This document shows positions 18,501-27,390 of a stretch of DNA of 64,000 bases, piece by piece (within the stretch, counting starts at the first letter, position 1; the number at the start of each line of letters is the position of its first letter). The notes beneath the pieces were generated by a model. The model saw nothing but the letters and a program-made list of their open reading frames with translations, searched no databases and was not told the origin of the DNA. This DNA comes from Gemmatimonadota bacterium. GTDB taxonomy: Bacteria > Gemmatimonadota > Gemmatimonadetes > Longimicrobiales > Gaopeijiaceae. A program made the translations under genes and the position numbers. The stretch spans positions 1-64,000 of the forward strand of contig VXOC01000085.1 in NCBI GenBank assembly GCA_009840215.1. Direction: 5' to 3'.

Positions 18501-19221
18501 CAGTCTCTATCACGCCCCGTGCGGTGATCCCGCCGGCCTCGACTCCAACTTCCCGCACTCCGACGGATCGACCGGGGCCTGGGGCTACGACCTCCGCGAC
18601 GGCGGGAGCCTGGTACGCCCGTCCACGGCCGACCTGATGTCGTATTGCCGGCCCTCGTGGATGAGCGATTACCACTTCACCAACGCGCTGCGCTTCCGGT
18701 TGAGCGACGCGGACAGCGTGGGGTTGCCGCGGGTTTCGGGGCCGCGCCGGTCGCTGCTGCTCTGGGGTGGAGTGGGTGCCGACGGCGTGCCGTTCCTGGA
18801 GCCCGCGTTCGTGGTTGACGCGCCGTCGGCGCTGCCTCAAACCGGCGGAGCGTACAGGCTCACCGGAAGCACCGCCGGCGGTGCCGAACTGTTCTCTCTT
18901 CGCTTCGACATGCGCCAGGTGGCGGACGGCGACGGCAGTTCCGGCTTCGCCTTCGTGCTCCCTGTGGAGTCCGGATGGGAGGGTGCGCTCTCCAGCATCA
19001 CGCTGTCGGGTCCCGGGGGGTCGGTCACGCTGGATGGTGATAGCGACCGGTCGATGGCGATCCTGCGCGACCCGCGGACCGGCCGGATTCGGGGTATCCT
19101 GAGCGACCTGCCCGCGACGGTGCTGACCCGGATGGATGCGGTTGCGGCCTTGGCGGCGGATCGGCGCTTCGATGTGCTTTTCAGCCTGGGGATTCCGGAC
19201 GCTGAGGCGTGGCGAAGGTGA
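15530..19221 (+). pseudogene. Right half of the split BIG2/LRR/metzincin gene
   Basis: Around 1230 residues resume exactly in frame with the left half. The part holds some 20 LRR units, in three blocks introduced by caps such as YDAAGGDGWIDSDGWLSDRD and YNSAGGPNWARNDNWLTDAP, then a region close to the C-terminus of the upstream paralogue with the zinc site HELGHNISLYH (codons from 18481), a DLMSYCRPSWMSDYHF Met-turn region and a terminal beta-rich domain. Joined to the left half the ancestral protein was about 1525 aa. There is no signal peptide or plausible start; an in-frame TTG at 15508 lies inside the element. Transcription from the element could still give an internal product, but it would not be exported. 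Confidence 0.88.
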
Positions 19222-19337
19222 TCTGACGCAAACAGACGCCGCAAACCCGCCGCCGGGGTTGACCGGATGCCACGATGAAGGACAGGCTAGTGTCGCAATT
19301 GCGATACATGAGACTTCGGATGAAGACACACAGTTCG

Positions 19338-19601
19338 ATGCTTCACGTCCGGATGGACACTGAGATGAATCGGAAGGCGACGGCGGCGCTCGCCGCCGTG
19401 GGGATGACAGCCTCGGAGGCCGTGCGGCTATTCTGCCACCGAATCGCGGTCGATCAGGCTTTCCCGCTCGAACTCAAGGTACCGAACTCACAGACCCGCC
19501 GTGCCATGGCCGAGTCGGAGGAAATGATGAGAAGGGGGACGGCCCGGTTCGCCAGCGCGGACGAGATGTTTGCGGAGCTTGAGGAAGCCGGCGGCCAGTA
19601 A
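19338..19601 (+). CDS. RelB/DinJ-type antitoxin, orphan
   Basis: About 87 aa from ATG 19338; in-frame ATGs at 19275 and 19320 would extend it. LHVRMDTEMNRKATAALAAV followed by GMTASEAVRLFCHRIAVDQA is the standard ribbon-helix-helix region of RelB/DinJ antitoxins, and the C-terminal part (SADEMFAELEEAG) is the toxin-wrapping tail. Normally a RelE/YafQ toxin follows; only a short C-terminal relic is found (next entry). It may now act as a stand-alone repressor or anti-addiction factor. Confidence 0.8.
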   Translation: MLHVRMDTEMNRKATAALAAVGMTASEAVRLFCHRIAVDQAFPLELKVPNSQTRRAMAESEEMMRRGTARFASADEMFAELEEAGGQ

Positions 19602-19676
19602 GCGGACGATTCGCCGAAACCGGGCGGCTTGATCAACTTCGTCCGCGCTGGCACTCACGCCGAGTTGTTCGAATGA
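19602..19676 (+). pseudogene. C-terminal relic of a RelE/YafQ-like toxin
   Basis: Directly after the antitoxin stop, in the same frame, 24 codons end in INFVRAGTHAELFE and a stop. This matches the last residues of YafQ/RelE toxins (pattern ...lvRtGtHseLF). The catalytic body is missing, apparently deleted. Short match, so moderate confidence. Confidence 0.5.
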
Positions 19677-19760
19677 GCGTCCACCAAGGGAGGCGAACTG
19701 ATCCAGAACGGATGCACCGCCGCTCGAATGCAGACGAGCGTGCCGGGGTTGCCAATCCGG

Positions 19761-21065
19761 TCAGACCGTACCCACCTCGTCCACGGGTCCACCCTCGGTT
19801 TCGGCGTCCACCTCGCCCTCCTCGACTTCGCTCTCCGCCTCCCACTCCCGCATCCTCTTCTCCATTACCATCCCGTCGATCGTCTCGATCAACGCCCCCC
19901 CGCGCTTGTCCGTGTGCCGGATCACACCCTCCTCGTCGAGCACGAAGATCGTGGGCCATCCGTACACACCCCACTCGGTCGCGATCGGCCCATTGGCGGC
20001 CACCACGTCGGCGTCAGGCTGGCTGTGACCGTCCCACCAGGTCCGGTAGGCGAGGCGCTCCCCCTTCTTCGCCTCGACGATCGTCTTCAGCTCGGCGTCG
20101 CTGTTGACGCCCAGCAGCGCGACGTCCTCCTCGTCGAAGAGATCCAGCATGGCGCGCTGGTAGGGGTACTCGCCGCGGCACGGCCCGCACCACTGCCCGG
20201 AGAAGATCACCGCGACGATCTTGCCGCGGTATTCCTCCAGCTCGAACTCGACGCCCTCGGTGTCCTTGCCGACGATGTTGGGGGCCACCCGGCCAGGCAT
20301 CAGGTACTCGATGTGGAACCGCACCCTGGCCAGGGCCTCGGCGGCTGCAGGGTACGACTCCTGAAGCGCCGCCAGCCCCGCTGCCGCACGCGCCGTCTGC
20401 TCGTCGCTCATCCGGCCCCGCTGCAGACCCCAGCCGATGCCCGAGACGGAAACCTCGACGCCGCGCTCCAGATCGGCGGTCGATTCGGGGAGGGAAAGGG
20501 CGGCGTCGATCGCCGCGAGCATGCGGTCCACCTGGGCATCCGTGAACGCCTCGCCGGGAGCCGGGTATGTGATCAGTCCGGGCCATGACAGGGCGCGGCC
20601 GACGAAGTCGGGCATCGTCGGCATGGCGGCGGCGTAGTATTCGAGCATGTTCGTGGTCCGCTCGATCATGTCCCGGGCGTCGGGGTGTTGCTCGGCCAGG
20701 GCTTCCAGATAGGCGCCGATCCGCTCCTGCTGCTCCTCGCCGACCTCGGGGATCGCGATGCGCCGCGTGAAGCTCCAGAGATGGAAGTCGGCCTCGCTTT
20801 CGAAGTCGGCCAGCGTCTCCTCGGCGGTCATCGCCGCCTCGAGGGCCGTCATGAGCTCCTCGAAGCTCTCGTCGGAGAGGGGCTCGCCTCCGTTGTCGTA
20901 ACGGGCCGCATCCGGGAACCACGGGCGCTCCGCGGCGGCCGGGAGATTCAATTCAGTGGACATGACGGCGTCATCGCCGGTGCTGGCGCCCGTGGTCCCC
21001 GCGACCAGCACGCCCAGCCCGAACGAAACGACCACGGCACCGATTATTGCCAGGGATCTACGCAT
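19761..21065 (-). CDS. Membrane-anchored TlpA-like thioredoxin protein, paralogue 1
   Basis: 434 aa. One N-terminal membrane segment (residues ~6-26), then two similar helical repeats of about 95 residues (pattern GEPLSDESFEELM..L..AMTA.ETLADFE.EA...LW.F) at ~55-140 and ~165-250, then a TlpA/AhpC-type thioredoxin domain with Cys293 and Cys296 in SGQWCGPCRGEYPY, a conserved TWWDGHSQPDAD segment and the cis-Pro region GWPTIFVLDEEGVIRHTDKR. The tail is strongly acidic. The active site should face the periplasm and reduce or exchange disulfides in a client. It is last in a three-gene operon, its ATG overlapping the previous stop by one base (TAATG). The function of the helical repeats is unknown. 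Confidence 0.85.
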   Translation of the reverse strand: MRRSLAIIGAVVVSFGLGVLVAGTTGASTGDDAVMSTELNLPAAAERPWFPDAARYDNGGEPLSDESFEELMTALEAAMTAEETLADFESEADFHLWSFTRRIAIPEVGEEQQERIGAYLEALAEQHPDARDMIERTTNMLEYYAAAMPTMPDFVGRALSWPGLITYPAPGEAFTDAQVDRMLAAIDAALSLPESTADLERGVEVSVSGIGWGLQRGRMSDEQTARAAAGLAALQESYPAAAEALARVRFHIEYLMPGRVAPNIVGKDTEGVEFELEEYRGKIVAVIFSGQWCGPCRGEYPYQRAMLDLFDEEDVALLGVNSDAELKTIVEAKKGERLAYRTWWDGHSQPDADVVAANGPIATEWGVYGWPTIFVLDEEGVIRHTDKRGGALIETIDGMVMEKRMREWEAESEVEEGEVDAETEGGPVDEVGTV

Positions 21066-22393
21066 TATTCCTGTCCTTTCTCGGCTTCGGCCTCCGCTCC
21101 GGCCTCCGGGTCCTCCTCATCGTCCGTCTCCGACTCGGCCTCCTCCGACTCCACTTCGGCAGCCTCCGACTCCATCTCCCACTCCCGCATCCGCTTCTCC
21201 ATCAGCAGCTCGTCCACCGCGGCAATCAACGCCCCCCCACGCTTGTCCGTGTGCCGGATCACACCCTCCTCGTCGAGGACATAGATCTGGGGCCAGCCCA
21301 GCACGTTCCACTCCGCCGCGATCGGTCCCTCGGCGGCCACCTGGTCGGCGTCCGGCTGGCTGTGGCCGTCCCACCATGTACGGTAGGCGAGGCCCTCCCT
21401 CTCCTTGGCCTGCACGATCGTGTCCAGCACGGCGTCGCTGTTGACGCCCAGGAGCGCCACATCCTCTTCCTCGTAGATCTCCAGCATGGCGCGCTGGTAC
21501 GGGTACTCGCCGCGGCAGGGTCCGCACCACTGCCCCGAGAAGATCAGGGCGACGATCTTGCCCCGGTAGTCCTCGAGCGCGAACTCGACCCCCTCGGTGT
21601 CCTTGCCGACGATGTTGGGCGCCACCTTGCCCGGCATGAGATTCTCGATCACGAACCGCTGCTGGTCCAGCTTCTCCACGGCGTCCGGATACTTCTCCGC
21701 GAGCCTGTCCATGAAGGCCGACACGTGCAGGGACTGTTCCTCGCTGAGGGTCCCCCGTTGCAGCTGCATGCCCAGTTGCCAGAGAGGAACCGACGCTTCG
21801 TCCTCGAAGTTGCCCGAGGCCTCGGGGACGTTGAGGGTGGCCTCGAGCTGCGCGAGCAGCTGCTCCACCTGGGCGTCCTCGAAGGGTTCACCGTCGCTCG
21901 GCAGCCCTTCCGGGTCGGAAAAGAGCGTGGCGAATCCGACGAACGACGGCATCGCCGGCATGGGCGAGGCATAGCCGTCGAGGAGCCTTCTGCGCTGGCT
22001 GATTGCGCGGCTGTCGGGATGCTCCTCGGCCAGGGCGTCCATGTAAGCGTTGATCCGCTCCTTCTGCTCGTCGCTGATTTCGGGAACGGCGAGCCGGCGC
22101 ATGAAGTTCCACAGGTGGAGGTCGGCCTCGCGTTCGAAGTCGGCCAGGGTTTCGTCGGCGGTCATCGCGACTTCGAGCGAGGACATCAACTCCTCGAAGC
22201 TCTCATCCGACAAGGGTTCGCCGTCGTTGTCATACTGGGCCGCATCCGGGAACCACATGCGCTCCGCGGCGGCCGGGAGGTCGAGTTCGAACACGTCGGT
22301 CTCGGCGTCGGGGGCACCGATACCTCCGGCCAGGAGCATTCCCAGTCCGAAGGAAACGACGACTGCGCAGACTACCGCCAGGGGCTGCTTCAT
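21065..22393 (-). CDS. Membrane-anchored TlpA-like thioredoxin protein, paralogue 2
   Basis: 442 aa with the same plan as its neighbours: anchor (AVVCAVVVSFGLGMLLAGGI), two helical repeats, and a thioredoxin domain with WCGPC at 289-293. It differs in the first repeat and has the longest acidic tail of the family, with more than 20 Glu/Asp in the last 40 residues. The start overlaps the stop of paralogue 3 by four bases (ATGA), and its own stop overlaps paralogue 1, so the three are probably one transcript. Close similarity in the redox domain and divergence in the helical part suggest that the helical part selects the client. Confidence 0.85.
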   Translation of the reverse strand: MKQPLAVVCAVVVSFGLGMLLAGGIGAPDAETDVFELDLPAAAERMWFPDAAQYDNDGEPLSDESFEELMSSLEVAMTADETLADFEREADLHLWNFMRRLAVPEISDEQKERINAYMDALAEEHPDSRAISQRRRLLDGYASPMPAMPSFVGFATLFSDPEGLPSDGEPFEDAQVEQLLAQLEATLNVPEASGNFEDEASVPLWQLGMQLQRGTLSEEQSLHVSAFMDRLAEKYPDAVEKLDQQRFVIENLMPGKVAPNIVGKDTEGVEFALEDYRGKIVALIFSGQWCGPCRGEYPYQRAMLEIYEEEDVALLGVNSDAVLDTIVQAKEREGLAYRTWWDGHSQPDADQVAAEGPIAAEWNVLGWPQIYVLDEEGVIRHTDKRGGALIAAVDELLMEKRMREWEMESEAAEVESEEAESETDDEEDPEAGAEAEAEKGQE

Positions 22394-23733
22394 GGGACCT
22401 GTCCTTTCTCGGTTTCGCTTACGGGATCGCCAGCGTTTTCGGCTTCGGTTTCGGCGTCCGCGTCGTCAGTGGGCTCTGCCTCGGCCTCTTCGGCTTCCGC
22501 CTCCGCCTCCCACGCGCGCATCCTCTTGTCAATCAACAGCCTGTCCACGGCGGCGATGAGTTCGCCCCCGCGCTTGTTCACATGCCGGATCACGCCCTCC
22601 TCGTCGATGACGTAGATCGTGGGCCAGCCGCTGACGTTCCACTCGGTTGCGATCGGCCCCCCGGTGGCCGCCACCTCGGCGTCCGGCTGACTGTGCCCGT
22701 CCCACCAGGTGCGGAATTCCAGGCGCTCCTCCTTCTTCGCCTCGACCGCCGTCTCCAGCAAGGCGTCGCTGTTGACGCCCAGGAGCGCCACGTCCTCATC
22801 CTCGAAGAGGTCCAGCATGGCGCGCTGGTACGGGTACTCCCCGCGACAGGGGCCGCACCACTGCCCGGAGAAGATCAGCGTGACGATCTTGCCACGGTAA
22901 TCTTCGAGCTCGAACTCGACGCCCTCGGTGTCGGTACCCACGATGTTCGGCGCGACGTTGCCCGGAATGAGATTCTCGACCAGGAAACGCTGGCGGTCGA
23001 TGAACTCCGCGGCGTCGGGGTTCTCCTCCTTGAGTCCCTCCAGATAGGCCACGATCCGCGCGGTCTGTTCTTCGCTGACCTGGCCCAGCTGCAGACGGTT
23101 GCCGAAGCGCCAGAAGAGGGTGCCCGCTTCACCCTCGATGTCGGAGCCCACCTCGGGCAGATTGAGCGCGCCCTTGAGCGTGGTGAGCATCCGGTCCACC
23201 TGGGCGTCTTCGAAGGGCTCCCCTTCGTTGTCGTATTCGTCGGCCATCCCGAAGAACATGACGCTGAGGGTGGCGGGCGGGGCGCTGGGCATTGAAGCGG
23301 CGTAGGATTCGAGCAGTTGCCCGCGCCGCTCGATGACCGTGCGGTGGTCGGGGTGCTGCTCGGCCAGCTTCTCCAGGTACTCCGTGGCCCGCGCCTTCTG
23401 CTCTTCGGTGACCTCGGGGACCGCGAGGCGGCGGATGAAGCTCCAGAGCTGCGCGTCCGCCTCGGTCTCGAAGTCCGCCAGCGTCTCGTCGGCGGTGAGC
23501 GCCGCGTCAAGGTGCGAGAGGAGTTCGTCGAACTGCTCGTCGGCGAGGGGCTCGCCTCCGGTGTCGTAGTCGGCGATGGGGGGGAACCACATTTCCTGGA
23601 GCGCGACGGGGACATGGGCGAGCGGCGGTGCCGACCCCTCGTCCGCGTCAGGGGCTCCACGGCTGCCGGCCAGGAGCATTCCCAGCCCGAAGGAAACGAC
23701 TACTGCGCACACTACTGCCAGGGGCTGCCGCAT
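22390..23733 (-). CDS. Membrane-anchored TlpA-like thioredoxin protein, paralogue 3 (first of operon)
   Basis: 447 aa. The anchor is almost identical to that of paralogue 2 (MRQPLAVVCAVVVSFGLGML against MKQPLAVVCAVVVSFGLGML). Helical repeats follow, with WCGPC at 292-296 and TWWDGHSQPDAEV downstream of it. It is the first gene of the three-gene minus-strand operon; the 206 bp upstream hold no gene and should contain the promoter. The start is ATG 23733. No lipobox is visible, so membrane attachment is through the uncleaved N-terminal helix. Confidence 0.85.
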   Translation of the reverse strand: MRQPLAVVCAVVVSFGLGMLLAGSRGAPDADEGSAPPLAHVPVALQEMWFPPIADYDTGGEPLADEQFDELLSHLDAALTADETLADFETEADAQLWSFIRRLAVPEVTEEQKARATEYLEKLAEQHPDHRTVIERRGQLLESYAASMPSAPPATLSVMFFGMADEYDNEGEPFEDAQVDRMLTTLKGALNLPEVGSDIEGEAGTLFWRFGNRLQLGQVSEEQTARIVAYLEGLKEENPDAAEFIDRQRFLVENLIPGNVAPNIVGTDTEGVEFELEDYRGKIVTLIFSGQWCGPCRGEYPYQRAMLDLFEDEDVALLGVNSDALLETAVEAKKEERLEFRTWWDGHSQPDAEVAATGGPIATEWNVSGWPTIYVIDEEGVIRHVNKRGGELIAAVDRLLIDKRMRAWEAEAEAEEAEAEPTDDADAETEAENAGDPVSETEKGQVP

Positions 23734-23939
23734 GGGGGGACCTCTTTCTCTGCGGGATGCGGATGCGGCTTTGGGGACCGGTTTACGGAACCATACTGAG
23801 AGTACGGCTCGGTTGGCGTACCGGCAAATGGCGTCGTGGGTTGGGGTGTCCGCCGATGGGCGGGCTGGGAGGGTATTGGGCGGGGATTAGACTGCCCAAG
23901 CGCCGTCAGAGCGCTGGCCTTGCCGGCTCCCACCGGCCC

Positions 23940-24278
23940 TCAGGAGAAGAAACGGCGCAATGACCGGAGGATTTCCTCCATCTTCTCGATCCTGAGGGCA
24001 CCGATTCGCTTGGCGATGAGCGAGGAGTGCATCGTAAACAGCTTGGTCGGTTTCACCATCGATGGTTTGGGAAGCCCACCTTCCGCGAAGTGGCCCTGCC
24101 AGAGGGGCACCGCGTTCGGGTCATCCGTGATTTGAGAGGTCACCGCTGCCAGTACGAGGTCCTCACCGGCGGCGTTGAAGGAATCCGGGGACAGGACCAG
24201 CGCGGGGCGCCTCTTGGATGAACTGAGATCGGTGAAGGGGAAGGAGACGAGAACGATGTCGCCCTGCCTATAGGGCAT
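23940..24278 (-). CDS. MazF/PemK-type mRNA interferase toxin
   Basis: 112 aa from ATG 24278 (ATG 24290 is also in frame). YRQGDIVLVSFPFTDLSSSK followed by RRPALVLSPDSF is the MazF/PemK fold signature, with LAAVTSQITDDP and the SMVKPTKLFTM strand later on. Such toxins cut mRNA; the partner antitoxin is encoded just upstream and overlaps its start. The pair is inserted between TlpA-like paralogues. Confidence 0.88.
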   Translation of the reverse strand: MPYRQGDIVLVSFPFTDLSSSKRRPALVLSPDSFNAAGEDLVLAAVTSQITDDPNAVPLWQGHFAEGGLPKPSMVKPTKLFTMHSSLIAKRIGALRIEKMEEILRSLRRFFS

Positions 24279-24468
24279 CGTAGACGGCATCCTCCTCGTT
24301 TTCCCAGAACTCGAAGCTACGCTCCGAAGCCCTCAACCACGGAACCGCAGCCGCAAGCCGTTTCAACTCACTCTCGGAAAAGACCTGGTAGATCTCGCCG
24401 GGTGTGGGTTTCTCCACCTCCTGCAGGGGCGCGAACACCCCATCCCTATACTCGGCCTTGATGCTCAT
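24268..24468 (-). CDS. DUF104 (AF2212-like) antitoxin of the MazF-type toxin
   Basis: 66 aa. MSIKAEYRDGVFAPLQEVEK is the DUF104 start (pattern ..a.YedGvf.PLe.v), a small beta domain found in antitoxins of MazF- and VapC-type toxins. The acidic C-terminus (FEFWENEEDAVYDAL) would bind the toxin. It ends 11 bp inside the toxin gene, so antitoxin is translated first, as usual for such pairs. Confidence 0.8.
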   Translation of the reverse strand: MSIKAEYRDGVFAPLQEVEKPTPGEIYQVFSESELKRLAAAVPWLRASERSFEFWENEEDAVYDAL

Positions 24469-24522
24469 GGCTCATACTCTATCAGAGAACCGGTGGCGAT
24501 GGTAGGCCTCCTCCCGCCAGGG

Positions 24523-25836
24523 TCAGCTGCTTCCGGCGTCCGTCTCAGCCCCCTCCCCCGCCTCCTCCGCCGGAGCCGCCGGCGTCATCCCCACCGGCCC
24601 GGATGTCTCATAGTCCCGCATCAGCTTCTCCATCCACAGCTCGTCCAGCGCGGCAATGAACTCGCCCCCCCGCTTGCCCACGTACCGGATCACACCCTCC
24701 TCGTCGAGGATGTAGATCGTCGGCCATCCAGTCACGTTCCAGCGGGTGGCGATCGGCCCCTCGGCGGCCACCACGTCGGCATCCGGCTGGCTGTGGCCGT
24801 CCCACCAGGTGCGGTACGGGAGCCGCTCGTCGATCTTGGCCTGCTGGATCGTCTCGAGCTCGGCGTCGCTGTTGATGCCCAGCAGCACGATCGGGCGGTC
24901 CTGGTAGTTCTCCAGCACGAAGCGGTGATAGGGGTACTCGCCCCGGCAGGGCCCGCACCACTGCCCCGAGAAGATCAGGGCCACGATTTTGCCCCGGTAC
25001 TCCTCGAGCTCGAACTCGACGCCGTCGGTGTCCGTCCCGACGATGTTGGGCGCGACGTTGCCGGGAACGAGATTGCTCACCACGAAGATCTCGTCGTCGA
25101 GCATCTCGGCGGCGTCGGGGTGCTTCTCCTTGAGCCCTTCGTAGTAGCCCACGACCCGCTGGACCTGCTCCGGCGACAGGCGACCCTGCTGCAGGCGGCG
25201 GCCGAAGCGCCAGAAGTGGAGCCGGGCTTCACCCTCGAAGTCCGCCAGCGATTCGGGGATGTTCAGGGCGACGTCCAGCCGAGACATCATCTCGTCGATC
25301 ATGCCGTCTTCGAAGAGGTCGCCGTCCGGGTTGAATTCGTCGCCCTCCCCGAAGAGCATCAGCGAACCGGAGAGGGAAGGGGGTGGACGGTCATTGGGCT
25401 CCGAGTAGCTGTCGACCAGTGAGGCCCTGCCGTTGATGATGCCCGCGTAATCGGGGTGTGCCTCGGCGAGATCCGCGAGATACGACTTGACCCGCTCCTT
25501 CTGTTCGTCGCTGATTTCGGAGGGCGAGAGGCGGCGGATGAAGTTCATGAGATGGACTTCGGCTTCACGCTTGAAATCGGCCAGGGTCTCGTCGGCGGTC
25601 ATGGCCTCGTCGACCGCGGTCATCAGCGCCTCGAACTTCTCGTCGTCGAGCGTTCCCCCCTCGGTCGCGTAGTCGCTGATCGGTGGGAACCACGGCTCCT
25701 GCGCCGCGATCGGCAGCTGCCACTCGGATTCGGCGGGGGCCGCGGCGCGAGCGCCGGAAATGATGAACTCGGACGCGACCACGCCGAGGATGAACGATGC
25801 GACCGCGACCATCAGGACTGCCTGGGGCTTCTTCAT
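24523..25836 (-). CDS. Membrane-anchored TlpA-like thioredoxin protein, paralogue 4
   Basis: 437 aa, separated from the first block by the toxin-antitoxin pair. The anchor (AVLMVAVASFILGVVASEFI) differs from the others. The two helical repeats are kept (FEALMTAVDEAMTADETLAD; DEMMSRLDVALNIPESLADF), as are the thioredoxin motif WCGPC at 293-297 and TWWDGHSQPDADVVAAEGPI. The C-terminal tail is short and only mildly acidic. It stands alone; the 207-bp gap before the DsbD gene on the same strand probably holds its promoter. It may reflect an older duplication split by the toxin-antitoxin insertion. Confidence 0.85.
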   Translation of the reverse strand: MKKPQAVLMVAVASFILGVVASEFIISGARAAAPAESEWQLPIAAQEPWFPPISDYATEGGTLDDEKFEALMTAVDEAMTADETLADFKREAEVHLMNFIRRLSPSEISDEQKERVKSYLADLAEAHPDYAGIINGRASLVDSYSEPNDRPPPSLSGSLMLFGEGDEFNPDGDLFEDGMIDEMMSRLDVALNIPESLADFEGEARLHFWRFGRRLQQGRLSPEQVQRVVGYYEGLKEKHPDAAEMLDDEIFVVSNLVPGNVAPNIVGTDTDGVEFELEEYRGKIVALIFSGQWCGPCRGEYPYHRFVLENYQDRPIVLLGINSDAELETIQQAKIDERLPYRTWWDGHSQPDADVVAAEGPIATRWNVTGWPTIYILDEEGVIRYVGKRGGEFIAALDELWMEKLMRDYETSGPVGMTPAAPAEEAGEGAETDAGSS

Positions 25837-26043
25837 TGGGGACCTTTCTTCCCTGGGGGACGCTCCTATCTCAGCGTCCGGACTGCTTCCGGGTCGCGGA
25901 GCGTGCCCGACCCGGCATACATTCTTCGATTCCTCTGATCTTGCACCCGTTCGCTAACGGCGGCAACGACTTCGGCCTTGGAGGGCGGCTTTTCTCGGCG
26001 CACTCTGCGATCCGGAGGTCCGCAAGCGGAAAGCCGCGGACCC

Positions 26044-27387
26044 CTACAGCGCCCCCTTCAGGAACTCCAGAAACTCCTCGCGATCCCGTGTCAGCCCGAG
26101 GAACGTCGCGATCGTCTCACCCTCGCCGTCCAGCACCGCGTAAAGCGGCAGCGCGATCGTGCCGAACTTCTCCTTCTGGTAGTCCATCTGGTCCTCGTAG
26201 ACCTCGCCCTCCCCGTCGGTGAAGAGGCGGGCCAGGACGAAACGCTCCAGCTGCTCCGCGACTTCGGGGATCGTGAACATGTTCGACTCCATCCAGCGGC
26301 AGTTGGTGCAGGTGTAGCCGGTGAAGTCGATGAAGACGCGGTTGCCGCTCTCGCGGGCGGCGGCGAGGGCTCCGTCGAGATCGTTCTGATACCAGTGGAA
26401 GCCGTCGTGCTCCTCGCCCCGTTCGGCCATTGCGAGCGCGCCTGCCGGAGTGTCCTCGAAGCGCGGCGGCAGGAAGGACTCGATCTCGCCGAGGGGACGC
26501 CCGTCGAGGCCGAGGGTGAGCCAGATGCCCAGGACGACAAATCCGCCCGCGAAGCCGAGGCGGACGGGCTTGGGTCGGGCAGCCGGTCCGCCCGCGCCGG
26601 CCGCGGCCACGGCGGACCGCGCGCTGAGCAGGATGTAGGCCGCGATCACGACGCACAGCACCGCCCACGACACGAGCACCACCTGGCGGGTGAAGATTCC
26701 CCACCCCAGCACCAGGTCCGCGTTCGAGACGAACTTGAGCGCGGCGCCCAATTCCACGAGACCCAGCACCACCTTGACCGACTTGAGCCAGCCCCCCGAG
26801 CTCGGCATGCGCTTCAGCATGCGCGGGGCGAGGGCGAGGAAGAAGAAGGGGACGGCGAAGGTCGTCGAGAAGACGAGCAGCCCGACCACCGGCTGCTGCC
26901 ACTGTCCCTGCGAGGCCAGCACGAGCAGCGTGCCCACGAACGGGGCCGTACAGGTGAAGGTGGTGACCGCGAAAGTCCCACCCATCAGCACCGCGCCGCC
27001 GCCCCCCCCACCCGAGCCCCGCTCACGGCTGACCCGGTCGAGGCGGGTGAGTACTCCGGACGGTATCCGGATCTCGTAGAGCCCGAAGAAGTTCAGCGCG
27101 AAGGCCACGAACATGGCCGCGATCGCCATGTTGGTCCACGGACTGGCCGCAAAACGGGCCATCCCCGCGGCACCGACCAGAACCGACGTCGCGAGCCCTA
27201 CCGCGGTGAATGTCCCGATGATCCCCACCCCGAAGAGCAGCGCATTCTTGACCGCCGCCTGGCGGCTCTCGCCCCCGTGCTTCGCGAAGTACGAAGCCGT
27301 GATGGGGATCATGGGGAAGACGCACGGCGTGATGAGCGCGAAGGCCCCCGCCGAGATGGCCAGCCAGAAGAAGGCGCCGTCGATCAT
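26044..27387 (-). CDS. dsbD: DsbD-like thiol:disulfide interchange protein (membrane plus C-terminal thioredoxin domain)
   Basis: 447 aa. The membrane domain holds the two electron-carrying cysteines, Cys22 in ITPCVFPMIP and Cys146 in TTFTCTAPFVG, within eight or so helices. The C-terminal periplasmic domain has Cys360 and Cys363 in FTGYTCTNCRWMESNMF. DsbD passes electrons from cytoplasmic thioredoxin across the membrane to periplasmic partners. The usual N-terminal domain is missing from this chain and is encoded by the gene just before it (3-bp gap), so the protein is split. In this neighbourhood it is the obvious reductant for the TlpA-like proteins (inference). Confidence 0.92.
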   Translation of the reverse strand: MIDGAFFWLAISAGAFALITPCVFPMIPITASYFAKHGGESRQAAVKNALLFGVGIIGTFTAVGLATSVLVGAAGMARFAASPWTNMAIAAMFVAFALNFFGLYEIRIPSGVLTRLDRVSRERGSGGGGGGAVLMGGTFAVTTFTCTAPFVGTLLVLASQGQWQQPVVGLLVFSTTFAVPFFFLALAPRMLKRMPSSGGWLKSVKVVLGLVELGAALKFVSNADLVLGWGIFTRQVVLVSWAVLCVVIAAYILLSARSAVAAAGAGGPAARPKPVRLGFAGGFVVLGIWLTLGLDGRPLGEIESFLPPRFEDTPAGALAMAERGEEHDGFHWYQNDLDGALAAARESGNRVFIDFTGYTCTNCRWMESNMFTIPEVAEQLERFVLARLFTDGEGEVYEDQMDYQKEKFGTIALPLYAVLDGEGETIATFLGLTRDREEFLEFLKGAL

Positions 27388-27390
27388 CGA

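Noticed and set aside
25866-26000. Short minus-strand frame (about 45 codons, ending at 25866) in the gap between dsbD and the fourth TlpA-like gene
   Set aside because: It has a protein-like composition but no ribosome-binding site and no recognised family, so it is not called.
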